Part shown: piece by piece, positions 26,882 through 35,032 of the stretch
How positions within the stretch are numbered: position 1 is the first letter of the stretch
Layout of the letters: the number at the start of each line of letters is the position of its first letter
Source of the DNA: Nocardioides eburneiflavus
Lineage (GTDB): Bacteria > Actinomycetota > Actinomycetes > Propionibacteriales > Nocardioidaceae
DNA: 64,000 bases
NCBI RefSeq assembly: GCF_004785795.1
Contig: NZ_SRRO01000001.1
Location: forward strand, 2,046,001 to 2,110,000
Reading direction: 5' to 3'
Translations under genes and position numbers: made by a program
The notes under the pieces: generated by a model
Seen by the model: only the letters and a program-made list of their open reading frames with translations
What the model was told of the DNA's origin: nothing
Database searches by the model: none

Positions 26882-27732
26882 TGGGGGCGCTCGTCGGGCT
26901 CGGCGTGGGCGTCGGCCTGCTGCTGATCTGGTCCGCCTTCGCCCTGCCCCGCCGGCACAGGCCCGTGGCACCGACCCCCACCGCGCTGGGTCGCCTGCTC
27001 GGACGAGCTGGGTTGTCCGACGTCACCCCCGCGAGCGTGCTGTCGCTGTGCGCGGTCCTGTTCGCGGTGGCCTTCGCGGTCGTGCAGGCCGTGTCACGCA
27101 CGGTCCCCGTCGCGTTCGTGTTCGCCGCGATGGCGGCGTACCTCCCGGTCGCGGTGCTGCGGCAGCGGGCCGCTCGGCGGCTGCTCGACTTCGCAGAGGT
27201 CTGGCCCGAGGCGGTCGACAACCTCGCCAGCGCCGTACGCGCCGGGTTGTCCCTGCCCGACGCGGTCGCGGCGCTCGGCACCACCGGGCCCGAGGCACTG
27301 CGGGCCGACTTCGCCCAGTTCGCCCTCGACTATCAGGTCACCGGACGGTTCGGCGAGTGCCTCGACCGGCTCAAGGACCGGCTGGCCGACCCGGTCGGCG
27401 ACCGCGTCATCGAGGGCCTCCGCCTGGCCCGCGAGGTCGGCGGCGGCGACCTCGGCCGGCTGCTCCGCAACCTGTCCGGCTTCCTGCGCGACGACGCCCG
27501 CACCCGGTCCGAGCTCGAGTCGCGCCAGGCCTGGACGGTCAACGGTGCGCAGTCACAAGTACGGTGGCCGAATGGGCAACTGACAATGCCTCGCCAGACA
27601 GTGATCTGCTGGCCGCGACGCCCGAAGATGTCGAGGGCCTGGAGCGCGGCTGGAGTCGAGGGTGGGCGCCCGTTCCGGGAGCCTCGCGAAGGCAAAGTCC
27701 CGGACATGATTCGCTGCCAAGATGAGGCATGA
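26881..27732 (+). pseudogene. tadB: tadB interrupted by integrated element
   Basis: The gene starts at ATG 26881, sharing a base with the tadA stop. It encodes the N-terminal helices and the first type II secretion F domain (EVWPEAVDNLASAVRAGLSL ... GDLGRLLRNLSGFLRDDA). After SRQAWTVNGA (about 27550) the tad sequence stops. The remaining 60 or so codons to the TGA at 27732 are element DNA with no tad likeness. The second domain and the C-terminal helices are missing. The break falls inside the 33-bp att-like sequence. Confidence 0.9.
27540..27572. mobile_element. attL-like junction in tadB (site 1)
   Basis: This 33-bp stretch marks where tadB reading ends. It starts CAACGG, has a variable 9-base centre and ends ACAAGTAC-G-GTGGCCGAA. 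It matches 30351-30383 at 27 of 33 positions without gaps. The left half codes for TadB residues and the right half is element DNA, as expected for a serine-integrase hybrid site. Confidence 0.75.
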
Positions 27733-28016
27733 CTACACACGCAGAGATGCTCGCTCAGGCTGAGGACGATATTCAGCGAGCGACAGAGGTCCTTGCGGAC
27801 AGGGAAGCGAAACTTGACCGCGCAAAGGAACGCCTCGACGCGATAGAGGCTGCCGAAGACTTCGACGCCGACAAGGCCGATGCCGCCGAGCGAAAGATCG
27901 AGCGTCTGGAGGAGGAGGTGTCTGACGCGTCAGATGAGGTGGCCAGTGCGATCAGCGCGTACGAGCAGTACGAGCGTGACGGCCAAGACGAGGACGATGA
28001 CGACGAGGACGATTGA
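27729..28016 (+). CDS. Small acidic coiled-coil protein upstream of DUF262 gene
   Basis: The 95-residue protein is almost entirely charged helix with heptad-like spacing (LAQAEDDIQRATEVLADREAKLDRAKERL and IERLEEEV). It ends in a run of Asp/Glu. Its ATG overlaps the stop of the truncated tadB frame. It lies 204 bp before the DUF262 nuclease gene on the same strand, the only other complete gene in the segment between the two att-like sites. A partner or regulator role is possible but not shown. Confidence 0.7.
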   Translation: MTTHAEMLAQAEDDIQRATEVLADREAKLDRAKERLDAIEAAEDFDADKADAAERKIERLEEEVSDASDEVASAISAYEQYERDGQDEDDDDEDD

Positions 28017-28220
28017 GCGCGAAGTGGCGCCAGCGCGCCGTGGAAGGGAGTACTGCGCAGCGCTGAGACGTCCTCGGCCGGGTAGCGGCGAACCGTCTGG
28101 GCGACCACACCCACGTGTGCGGCTTGAGTGTCTTGTTTGTGCGGCAGAGAGATCGCGCGCGCATCGGCGAATCGGTTTGAGCCCGGGACGGATTGCTGTC
28201 ATGACTGACAGGATGCGCTG

Positions 28221-30149
28221 ATGCAGGCAGGCGACGTGACGCTCAAGAGCGTCTTCTCGGACAACCACCGCTATGAGATTCCGATGTTCCAGCGGCCGTA
28301 TGTCTGGGCCGCAGAACGCGAGTGGGCGCCGATGTGGGACGACATCCGAGCGGCAGCGGACGGTGTCGTGCACGACATGACCCAGGACGAGTGGCCGGAT
28401 GAACCCCCGCGATATTTCCTCGGCTCAATCGTCGTCAAGGCGGTGCAGCGCAACCCACAGCGGATGGACGGGTCGCTCCTGATCGACGGTCAACAGCGAC
28501 TGACGACGTTGCAGATCCTGCTGGCCGCGGGGCGGCAGGTAGCCGCCGCACTGGACGCCGAGACAGCCGCGGGACGGTTCGCGGCCTGGCTGGAGAACGA
28601 TCCCGCCACAGTGCATGAGAACTTCCCCGATGACCGACACAAACTTTGGCCGTTGCCGCAAGATCGGGACGAGTTTCTGTGGGCTGTCCGCGCCCCAGGG
28701 GACACCTCGCCGTGTCCGGACCCTGCTCACCAGGTGTGCAGGGCTCGGATGTGGTTCGAGGAAGCCATTGCCAAGTGGGCTGGTGTCGGCTCTGGCGCGG
28801 CGGATCGTCTCACTGCGCTACACAGTGCGCTGAACGACCGCATGCAGGTCGCCATGATCACCCTGGAGAAGACGGACAATGCGCAGGTCATCTTCGAGGC
28901 GCTGAATCACCGTGGGGTTGAACTGTCCCAGTCTGACCTCATCAAGAATCTGCTGTTCCGACTAGTTGAGGACCAAGGGCACCGCAAGGATGCCGAGAGC
29001 CTCCTGGTGGATCACTGGCTCCCGTTGGACTCGCGCCGATGGCGTGCCGACGTCACCAGTGGTCGCATCACCCGCAACCGCCTTGACGTCGTGCTTGCCT
29101 ACTGGCTCACGATCCAGAAGCAGAGTGCCGTGTCCGTTGAGCATCTCTTTGAGGAGTTCAAGACTTGGATGCTGGATGGCGACTACAACGCAGCGGCGGT
29201 CATCAAGGCTGTGCGTGTGCACGCGGATCTGTATGACCGTCTGATGGAGAACCCGCCCGATCGAGGCACAGCAGAACTCGTCGACCACGTGGTGGCCACC
29301 AAGACCAACACGGCTTGGCCGCTTCTCATGAGCGTCTTCGACGACGCACGCGCAGTGCCCGTGCACGAACGAGCCATCGCGGTCGGAGCGGTCGGCTCAT
29401 ACCTGATGAGGCGCGGAGTGTGTGGCCTCACAACCAAGGACTACAACAACATCTTCGTGTCCGCGATGAAGGCAAGTCTTGCCTCCGAAGCGAGTCATGC
29501 CGGGACAGCCGTGCTCGAAACCTTGAGTGGACTACGGGCGGAATCCAGGTGGTGGCCCAGCGATGGGGAGTTCGTCGGAGCGCTTCTCGGCTCGAATTTC
29601 TACGGGTTGTCGAAACCACGCATTCGCGCATTCTTCGCCGGACTTGAGAACAGGCTGCGCGACAAGCAGGCGGAGGACGCGACCAGGGTCGAGGCAGACA
29701 ACTCAGCCCTGAACATCGAGCATGTCCTGCCTCAGGCATGGAAGGCGCACTGGCCGCTGCCAGATTCGCCCGACCCGCAGAAGGCGCTCGAAGCACGCGA
29801 GCGAGCAATCAACGCTCTCGGGAACCTGACTCTGACGAACGGTCGGCTCAACTCGGCGATGCGCAACGCTGACTGGCCCACAAAGCGTGGCGCCCTTGCG
29901 GCAAAAAGCACGCTACTCATTACGACCTCCTCCATCCTCGCGGCCCCTGGTGCGACAGTGCTGACAGGTTGGGACGGAGAATGGGACGAGTCGGCGATCG
30001 GCCTGCGCACTATGTGGCTGTCCAGCCTTGCTCTTGCCACGTGGCCGCGCCCTGAGATCGAGGAAGGGGACGACTCACTCGAACCGTCGGACGACGACAA
30101 CGACGACGAGGAGAGCGAAGACGCGGAAGAAGACCAGGCGGCGGAGTGA
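28221..30149 (+). CDS. DUF262/DUF1524 protein, GmrSD-like nuclease, probable phage defence
   Basis: This 642-residue protein carries both halves of the GmrSD-like architecture in one chain. The N-terminal DUF262 ParB-like NTPase/nickase-type motifs are IPMFQRPYVW (about 21-30) and LIDGQQRLTTLQ (about 89-100). The C-terminal DUF1524 HNH-like motif is NIEHVLPQAW with ALGNLTLTNGRLNSAMRN (about 495-545). Family members restrict modified phage DNA or act with other defence modules. The last 30 residues are an Asp/Glu run. Third-position GC is lower than in the chromosome to the left, in line with transfer. Confidence 0.88.
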   Translation: MQAGDVTLKSVFSDNHRYEIPMFQRPYVWAAEREWAPMWDDIRAAADGVVHDMTQDEWPDEPPRYFLGSIVVKAVQRNPQRMDGSLLIDGQQRLTTLQILLAAGRQVAAALDAETAAGRFAAWLENDPATVHENFPDDRHKLWPLPQDRDEFLWAVRAPGDTSPCPDPAHQVCRARMWFEEAIAKWAGVGSGAADRLTALHSALNDRMQVAMITLEKTDNAQVIFEALNHRGVELSQSDLIKNLLFRLVEDQGHRKDAESLLVDHWLPLDSRRWRADVTSGRITRNRLDVVLAYWLTIQKQSAVSVEHLFEEFKTWMLDGDYNAAAVIKAVRVHADLYDRLMENPPDRGTAELVDHVVATKTNTAWPLLMSVFDDARAVPVHERAIAVGAVGSYLMRRGVCGLTTKDYNNIFVSAMKASLASEASHAGTAVLETLSGLRAESRWWPSDGEFVGALLGSNFYGLSKPRIRAFFAGLENRLRDKQAEDATRVEADNSALNIEHVLPQAWKAHWPLPDSPDPQKALEARERAINALGNLTLTNGRLNSAMRNADWPTKRGALAAKSTLLITTSSILAAPGATVLTGWDGEWDESAIGLRTMWLSSLALATWPRPEIEEGDDSLEPSDDDNDDEESEDAEEDQAAE

Positions 30150-30200
30150 GTTGCGGGCCGTGACCCACGATCCTCGACGTCCTGTCGGTCGGCCGGGTCC

Positions 30201-30330
30201 TCAGGTCCACCACAAGACCTCTATGCGTGTCGGGTCAAACCCCGCAGCGCCACGCGGCCTTGGTGCACGGTGGATGGTGACGCGTGCTGCGACGGCCTTC
30301 ACGATGGCGCTGACGAGCGAGCGGCATAGA
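30201..30330 (-). pseudogene. C-terminal remnant of a second large serine integrase
   Basis: On the minus strand a frame ending at TGA 30201 reads SLVSAIVKAVAARVTIH, then a short basic stretch, then GFDPTRIEVLWWT. It aligns without gaps over 39 residues with the C-terminus of the intact integrase at 30445 (DLRRAVVQAVIERVIVH ... RFDPDRVEAVWRA), with 17 identities by hand count. There is no start codon and likeness ends about 20 bp before att site 2. It is a relic of a divergent integrase, 52 bp beyond the DUF262 stop. Confidence 0.75.
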
Positions 30331-30350
30331 TGGCTAGGTCGATCGAAGTT

Positions 30351-30383
30351 CAACGGCGCCCGGCGACAAGTACAGTGGCCGAA
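30351..30383. mobile_element. att-like site 2 next to the intact integrase
   Basis: This is the second copy of the 33-bp sequence at 27540, sharing CAACGG at one end and ACAAGTAC plus GTGGCCGAA at the other. It lies 62 bp beyond the 3' end of the integrase gene, a usual position for the att site of such elements. It also ends the likeness to the older integrase remnant. Confidence 0.7.
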
Positions 30384-30405
30384 GTCGAACGCCCGTTGGA
30401 CACGA

Positions 30406-30439
30406 GAGAGCCCCCAACCCCTACGGGTTAAGGGCTCTC
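30406..30439 (-). terminator. Terminator of the integrase gene
   Basis: GAGAGCCC and GGGCTCTC with a further AACCC/GGGTT pairing form a long hairpin just past the integrase stop and before att site 2. Confidence 0.7.
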
Positions 30440-30444
30440 CGATG

Positions 30445-31992
30445 TCACGCTCGCCAGACGGCCTCTACGCGGTCAGGGTCGAACCTGGCGCTGCCCTTCG
30501 GGCCGCGTGACGGATGCACGATGACCCGCTCGATGACCGCCTGCACGACCGCACGGCGCAGGTCCAAGTCCATCTCGCTCCACGCCCTACGCAAACCGGC
30601 GGAGCCAGTCGGCAGAGCCGCGAGGACGTTCGCGCCTTCGGCGTCCGGCAGGCGCGCCCGCAGCCCTTCGAGGTTCGACTCGATGCGCTTCTTCATCGCG
30701 AGCCACTCAGCCCTGCCGATGACGCCGTCTGCATGGTCCAGTCCAACCTGCACGAGCCGAGCCTCGGCGTCAGCCATCTGGTCGCGTATCGCCGCCACCT
30801 CCGAATCGGACGGAGTGGATGCGCGAGGCGACAGGTCGGCGCCGGAGAGCGCCTCGAAGACCGCCTCGGTCACGAGCGCGTCAACCTCGGGGCACGAGAT
30901 GGAGACACGTCCGCACCCTCGCCCGGGCTGGGCGATGCAGGCGTATCGGCTGGCTGTCGTTGCGGTTGCCCCCGGCTTCCGGACCCGAACCACCCGCCCC
31001 TGGGCGTCCTTGACGGTGCGGCCCTGTTCGTCCCGCATCGCGATGCGAGTCACGCGAGACTCCACCTTGTGGTTCATCGAACGGCCACACACTCCGCACT
31101 TCAGGATGCCCGCACTAAGTAGGTAGTGCCGACGCTTGGTCGTACGGCGTTCCGGGTCGTCAAGAAGGGCTCGTATGCGGTCCGTCTGGCTCCGGCTGAT
31201 GATGCCCTCCCACTCACCCTCGGCGACCAATTCGCCCATTCCCCAGCCACGGCGCGGCTTGCCGTTCCAGTTCGCCCTCTCTTCGCGAGTGCGCGGAGTT
31301 CGCGGTGTCCATTCGCGCCAGCCGCAGATGCGCCCCGAGGTCAGGACCTGTCGGACCGTGGACGTACTCCACTCGCCGCCCTTCTTCGAGCGGATGCCCT
31401 CTGCGTTGAGCCAGCGAGTGAGGGAGCGGATGGACTCGCCAGCGAGCAGGCGCGCGACGAGGTCGCGGATGACGGCGGCCTCGACGGCGTTGACGGTTCC
31501 GTCGGCGTTGTAGCCGTATGCCTGCCCGAGGGAGGCGGGCTTACCTGCCTCGGCTAGTTCCTGGTGCTTGCGTCGAATGCGCTCGGCCTTCTGGTCTGAC
31601 TCGTGCTCGGCGACCGCGCCAACGATGCGCGCCTGCATCTTTCCGCTGGCCGTGGAGAGGTCCAGAAGCCCCGCCATGACGCTGTGAACGACAACATTGT
31701 GACGCTCGGCTGCGGTGATGATGGTGTTGAGGTCGACGGATGAGCGGGTGAGTCGGTCGGTGTGCCACACGACGACGGCGTCGATGTGTCCCTCGCGCAT
31801 CAGGTCGAGGAGGGTCTCGTAACCGGGCCGCGGCTTGCCGGTCCAGGCGCTGAGGTCGTTGTCCTCCAGGACCGTAGTAACAGTCCAGCCCTTCTTCGCA
31901 GCCAGGGCCTTGCAGTCCTCCACCTGGCGAGCGACCCCAAGACGTGCGCCGTCTCGGTCACTGGAGATGCGGGCATATATGGCGACGCGCAT
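30445..31992 (-). CDS. int: Large serine recombinase (site-specific integrase)
   Basis: The 515-residue integrase has the resolvase-type catalytic domain (MRVAIYARISSDRDGARLGV with the nucleophile Ser, and VVWHTDRLTRSSVDL). The recombinase domain follows (PASLGQAYGYNADGTVNAVEAAVIRDLV), then the zinc ribbon with four Cys (KCGVCGRS ... YACIAQPGRGC), a coiled-coil and a basic tail. It is intact. It should catalyse attP x attB integration of the element, with tadB as the likely attB. ATG 31992 overlaps the stop of a short upstream frame; GTG 31995 is possible. Confidence 0.95.
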   Translation of the reverse strand: MRVAIYARISSDRDGARLGVARQVEDCKALAAKKGWTVTTVLEDNDLSAWTGKPRPGYETLLDLMREGHIDAVVVWHTDRLTRSSVDLNTIITAAERHNVVVHSVMAGLLDLSTASGKMQARIVGAVAEHESDQKAERIRRKHQELAEAGKPASLGQAYGYNADGTVNAVEAAVIRDLVARLLAGESIRSLTRWLNAEGIRSKKGGEWSTSTVRQVLTSGRICGWREWTPRTPRTREERANWNGKPRRGWGMGELVAEGEWEGIISRSQTDRIRALLDDPERRTTKRRHYLLSAGILKCGVCGRSMNHKVESRVTRIAMRDEQGRTVKDAQGRVVRVRKPGATATTASRYACIAQPGRGCGRVSISCPEVDALVTEAVFEALSGADLSPRASTPSDSEVAAIRDQMADAEARLVQVGLDHADGVIGRAEWLAMKKRIESNLEGLRARLPDAEGANVLAALPTGSAGLRRAWSEMDLDLRRAVVQAVIERVIVHPSRGPKGSARFDPDRVEAVWRA

Positions 31993-32126
31993 CACGCAGC
32001 CGCCTTGCTAGCGGTAGTCAGTGCGGCGACGAGGGTGCGGACGTCGTCAAGGACGTTCTCGTCGGTCACGTGCTCCGGAAGGCCCTGAGCGTGCCTGCTT
32101 GTGCTGGTCCATGTAGTCGTCTTCAC
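31992..32126 (-). CDS. Possible 44-residue frame coupled to the integrase
   Basis: A short frame from GTG 32126 ends in VTDENVLDDVRTLVAALTTASKAAA, and its TGA overlaps the integrase ATG (TGATG). The acidic/helical C-terminus looks coding. The N-terminal half is less convincing, and an internal GTG preceded by GGAG could be the real start (25 residues). It might be a control peptide or a small directionality protein; there is no motif to support either. Confidence 0.35.
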   Translation of the reverse strand: MKTTTWTSTSRHAQGLPEHVTDENVLDDVRTLVAALTTASKAAA

Positions 32127-32305
32127 GGCGTACAGGTGTGCGGATCGCGTCCGATGTCTCCCCACTTGGAGCGGTACCGCCGAGCCTCCATCGGTCCGTA
32201 GCGAAGTGGACACCGCTCGTCGAGGTCGGCTGGTCTTCATGCGGTACGCCAAGAGGCTGCTCCGCACACCCGGAAGGCGTCCTACCAAGCGGATCGGAAG
32301 CGGTC
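31993..32305. other. Divergent control region between integrase and VbhA-type gene
   Basis: This 313-bp stretch separates the integrase unit (minus) from the VbhA-like gene (plus). Apart from the possible 44-residue frame it holds a short perfect palindrome GCGGTACCGC near 32175 and the flanking pair CCACTT / AAGTGG. These could be a regulator site. No clear promoter was identified. Confidence 0.4.
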
Positions 32306-32485
32306 ATGGATGCAATCGGGCAGGTCCGGCGGGCCGAGCAGGTCGCAGCGGCGATTCACTCAGCGCGCCTTGCAGGCACCGAGCCGTCGGCGGAGTGGCA
32401 GGTCGACGCCCAGGCTTACGTCGAGGGGCTGATCGACACGGCGAAGGTCGTTCGGCGCACACGTGAGCGCTACGGGCTGGATTGA
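32306..32485 (+). CDS. VbhA-type antitoxin domain protein, no toxin nearby
   Basis: The 59-residue protein has the small VbhA fold signature: a helix EQVAAAIHSARLAGTEPS, then AYVEGLIDTAKVVRRTRERYG. VbhA proteins bind and silence Fic-domain AMP-transferases (VbhT). No Fic motif (HPFxxGNGR) occurs anywhere in the window, so this is an orphan here. ATG 32306 begins the family-like sequence. A strong bidirectional terminator follows 34 bp later. Confidence 0.75.
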   Translation: MDAIGQVRRAEQVAAAIHSARLAGTEPSAEWQVDAQAYVEGLIDTAKVVRRTRERYGLD

Positions 32486-32519
32486 GCGCGCATGAGCGTG
32501 CCCTGCTGAAGAGCCAGCC

Positions 32520-32561
32520 AGCGAAACAGGGAGCCCCGGACCCGGGACTCCCTGTTTCGCT
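32520..32561. terminator. Strong bidirectional terminator
   Basis: AGCGAAACAGGGAG at the left pairs with CTCCCTGTTTCGCT at the right, extended by a CCCGG/CCGGG pairing with one G-U. This gives a stem of about 20 bp between the convergent VbhA-type gene and the 123-residue gene. Confidence 0.85.
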
Positions 32562-32584
32562 GACCGACTCCCAAGTCGTCGGAC

Positions 32585-32956
32585 TCAGTGGCCGTAACCT
32601 CGGCCGGTGCGGCGCTTCGGAGCGCCATCCCACAGGCCTGCACTCGCGTAGTCCGTCACCCTGAAGTAGGGACGGTTCGAGCACCGGATTCGCTTGGTCA
32701 TCACATGGGTGCTGCGGCGCGTCTGGTCGGGCACAACCTGCTCGTACATGCCGTCAAACTCGTCACCGACCTTCGTGAAACCGACCTCGACCACCTTTAC
32801 GCTGGCGGCGGTCAGCGCGACCACCTCGTAGTAGTCGATGTTGGTCTGGTCCCAGCCCCATGACGAGACGAAGATGTCGCCTACCTTGATGCCCAGCGAG
32901 GTCGGGTTGAGTGAGGTCTTCGCGCTCTTCGAAGCGACGTTCGTGCTGGTGCTCAT
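32585..32956 (-). CDS. Hypothetical protein of mobile elements
   Basis: The 123-residue protein begins MSTSTNVASKSAKTSLNP and has a compact beta-rich centre (GDIFVSSWGWDQTNIDYYEVVAL). It ends in a Gly/Arg-rich tail. It has no signal peptide or membrane helix. I do not recognise the family, but the layout is like small cytoplasmic proteins of actinobacterial plasmids and phages. It is the last gene of the surface-protein side of the element, with a good GGAG before ATG 32956. Confidence 0.75.
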   Translation of the reverse strand: MSTSTNVASKSAKTSLNPTSLGIKVGDIFVSSWGWDQTNIDYYEVVALTAASVKVVEVGFTKVGDEFDGMYEQVVPDQTRRSTHVMTKRIRCSNRPYFRVTDYASAGLWDGAPKRRTGRGYGH

Positions 32957-33062
32957 TGTGTCTCCAGGGTTAGCGTGACTTTCGGACTACGGGTGGTCCT
33001 ATGCCGTGGCGTTCGGAGCGGCGGCACACAAGAGCGGCGGTGCGATTCGTCCGTGACACGCC

Positions 33063-33707
33063 TCAGACCTTCTCGGCCCAGATGACCGCGTTCCTGCTGA
33101 GCCACCACTGCCCGTCCCGGCCCTTCACATATGGCCCCGTGCATGTGATCAGAGCGAGGCGCCCGCGCCCGTTCGGATCGAAGAGACGTGGTGGTAGGGC
33201 GTTCCGCGCATGCTTCGAGACACCACTGACGCGGTACGTCGTCGTTCGGCTCTTCCAGACGACCTTGACCTCCGCACCCTTGGCGAGATTCTCGGCGCCG
33301 TAGAGCGGTCCGGCATCGGCACCCTTCGGGCCGGTCGTGAGATGGCCCGCGAGGACCGTCACGCCATGCCTCGCGCCTGGCCTCGCGGAGGTGTTGAGCC
33401 ACCCCACTTGGTCCGCTGCGGGTACGACGGCCCGCCCGCCGACGACCCGGGAGACCACGATGGGGATGACCGTGCGCATCGAGGGGATCGAGATGTAGTC
33501 GACGCGCGCCTTCTCGGCGGCGGCCTCCTGGACCGCGTGGGTGGGCTTCGCCCTGACGACGGGATCGGGGAAGGCGTTCAGCGGGAGTGTGTCCCCTTCC
33601 AGAAGCGACGCTCGGCTCTGGCCGTCTGTCGTCGGCATCCAGCCGCAGGCCGCCATGACCAGGAGGGTGAGAGCAACACCGAGCACCTGAACGAGTCGGA
33701 GTCGCAT
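33063..33707 (-). CDS. Sortase (class E/F type)
   Basis: The 214-residue transpeptidase has an N-terminal hydrophobic segment ending in a lipobox-like MAAC and a sortase core. The catalytic His lies in TVLAGHLTTG (about 122), the nucleophile Cys in LALITCTG (about 189) and the Arg in SRNAVIWA (about 205). It should cut a sorting signal and join surface proteins to the cell wall or to each other. It ends a chain of overlapping genes for secreted Ig-like and Pro-rich proteins, its likely substrates. ATG 33707 overlaps the upstream stop (TGATG). Confidence 0.88.
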   Translation of the reverse strand: MRLRLVQVLGVALTLLVMAACGWMPTTDGQSRASLLEGDTLPLNAFPDPVVRAKPTHAVQEAAAEKARVDYISIPSMRTVIPIVVSRVVGGRAVVPAADQVGWLNTSARPGARHGVTVLAGHLTTGPKGADAGPLYGAENLAKGAEVKVVWKSRTTTYRVSGVSKHARNALPPRLFDPNGRGRLALITCTGPYVKGRDGQWWLSRNAVIWAEKV

Positions 33708-35032
33708 CACCGCGGTCTCCGGAGCCGGACGACGACACGCGCCATGTCGGCCTGGTCGCCACGCGTCGCTCGATAGATGAACCGGACGCGCTGCATCTTG
33801 GACCGCTTCGGGACGGTGAGGATGACCCGGTTGCCACGCGTAGCGCGGACCTCGACGCCACGAGGCTTCCCGAGCACCTCGATGCGGGTCTTCCCGGCGC
33901 CCTTCACGACGTCGTTGCCCAGCACGTGAAGCGTGTAGACGAGCGGACGCCGGGTGCTCTTGGGCGCGTCGAGCACGAAGCGGTCGGGGCGGGCCGCGAC
34001 GGTCGTCGGCTTCGCGGGCTTGGTCTTCGAGCCGGAGACCTTGACAAGGATCTCGCCGATCGGCCCCGCGGTGCCGCTGGTGGCCGCGTCGCTCAGCACG
34101 TAGGGGACACGTATCGTTGTTCCCGCCGCCGATGCGGGCACCTGGATGGTCACGGACTGGTCGGCGTTGACGACGGCGGAGCCGCCCTTCGGGCCCCAGC
34201 CCTCCTGTACGTATACGCTCGGCCGCTCACCGTAGGAGTCGTTGGCGAGGACGTCGACGGTGACGGATTCTCCTGGGGCGACATCGGCGCGGTCCGTGCC
34301 CGCGATGGGCTTCGCGGACACATGGATCGTCACGGGCGTCTGGTCGCTGCACGAAGTGGCGGGATGGCCGTGGCACGCGGCGTAGCGGAACGTATCGGTG
34401 CCCGGCGTCGGTCCGGCGGTGTAGGTGAGGCGCGCATACCCGGCGACGGTGTCGTAACGACCGTCGCCTGCGGAGAGTGTCCCCGCGGTCGTCGCGGTGT
34501 CGCTGAGCACGACTGACGGCTTCTCCCAGCCGGGCCGCGGCTCGCTCACGAACGGCACGGCGGTGTTGACCACGAACCCCCGCGGCTTCGCCTCGTCGTT
34601 AGCGAGCACGTCGAACGCGGCCGTCTCGCCGACCGCGATCCACACCTCGTCAGGCGTTGCGACGGGCGGAGCCGGAGACGCCAGCGTGCTGACCTCCAGT
34701 CGCAGCGACGCGATTGTGTCCCCCTCGTTCTGCCAGCGGAAGAAGCGCGCCGAGTCGTCGGGGCGCATCGTGACGGCGCCGATGACCCGTACGGCGGGAG
34801 CGCCGTCCGTGAAGACCTCGACGAGCGTCGCGGCACGAAGCGTGGTGTCGGACACCTGGTTCGCGGGGGCATCCAGGAGGGCGGCGGTCGGGTCAACAGT
34901 CCACTCAGTCGCGCCACCCGCGAAGAAGACCCGGCCCACACTGACCAGCGACTGGGAGACAGCCTGCGCGGGTACGGCGGTGAGGCCGCCCATCAGGACG
35001 GCCAGCGCCAGGACGCCTACGACGCGCCGCAT
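33707..35032 (-). CDS. Secreted multi-domain Ig-like surface protein
   Basis: The 441-residue protein has a clear signal peptide (MRRVVGVLALAVLMGGLTAV then PAQA). It contains repeated beta-sandwich domains, each marked by a LANDxxxP-like turn (FDVLANDEAKPRG, VDVLANDSYGERP, LHVLGNDVV) as in CshA/VCBS-type adhesins. The C-terminus is basic with no membrane helix or obvious sorting motif, so how it is held at the surface is unclear. It overlaps the genes on both sides, which places it in one operon with the sortase. Confidence 0.85.
   Translation of the reverse strand: MRRVVGVLALAVLMGGLTAVPAQAVSQSLVSVGRVFFAGGATEWTVDPTAALLDAPANQVSDTTLRAATLVEVFTDGAPAVRVIGAVTMRPDDSARFFRWQNEGDTIASLRLEVSTLASPAPPVATPDEVWIAVGETAAFDVLANDEAKPRGFVVNTAVPFVSEPRPGWEKPSVVLSDTATTAGTLSAGDGRYDTVAGYARLTYTAGPTPGTDTFRYAACHGHPATSCSDQTPVTIHVSAKPIAGTDRADVAPGESVTVDVLANDSYGERPSVYVQEGWGPKGGSAVVNADQSVTIQVPASAAGTTIRVPYVLSDAATSGTAGPIGEILVKVSGSKTKPAKPTTVAARPDRFVLDAPKSTRRPLVYTLHVLGNDVVKGAGKTRIEVLGKPRGVEVRATRGNRVILTVPKRSKMQRVRFIYRATRGDQADMARVVVRLRRPR

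Noticed and set aside
28221..30149. Toxin-antitoxin reading of the coiled-coil/DUF262 pair
   Set aside because: The small protein has no DNA-binding or antitoxin motif and the genes are 204 bp apart; a defence nuclease is the simpler reading.
30351..30383. tRNA gene as integration site
   Set aside because: No cloverleaf or CCA-type end is present at either att-like site; the target is the tadB coding sequence.
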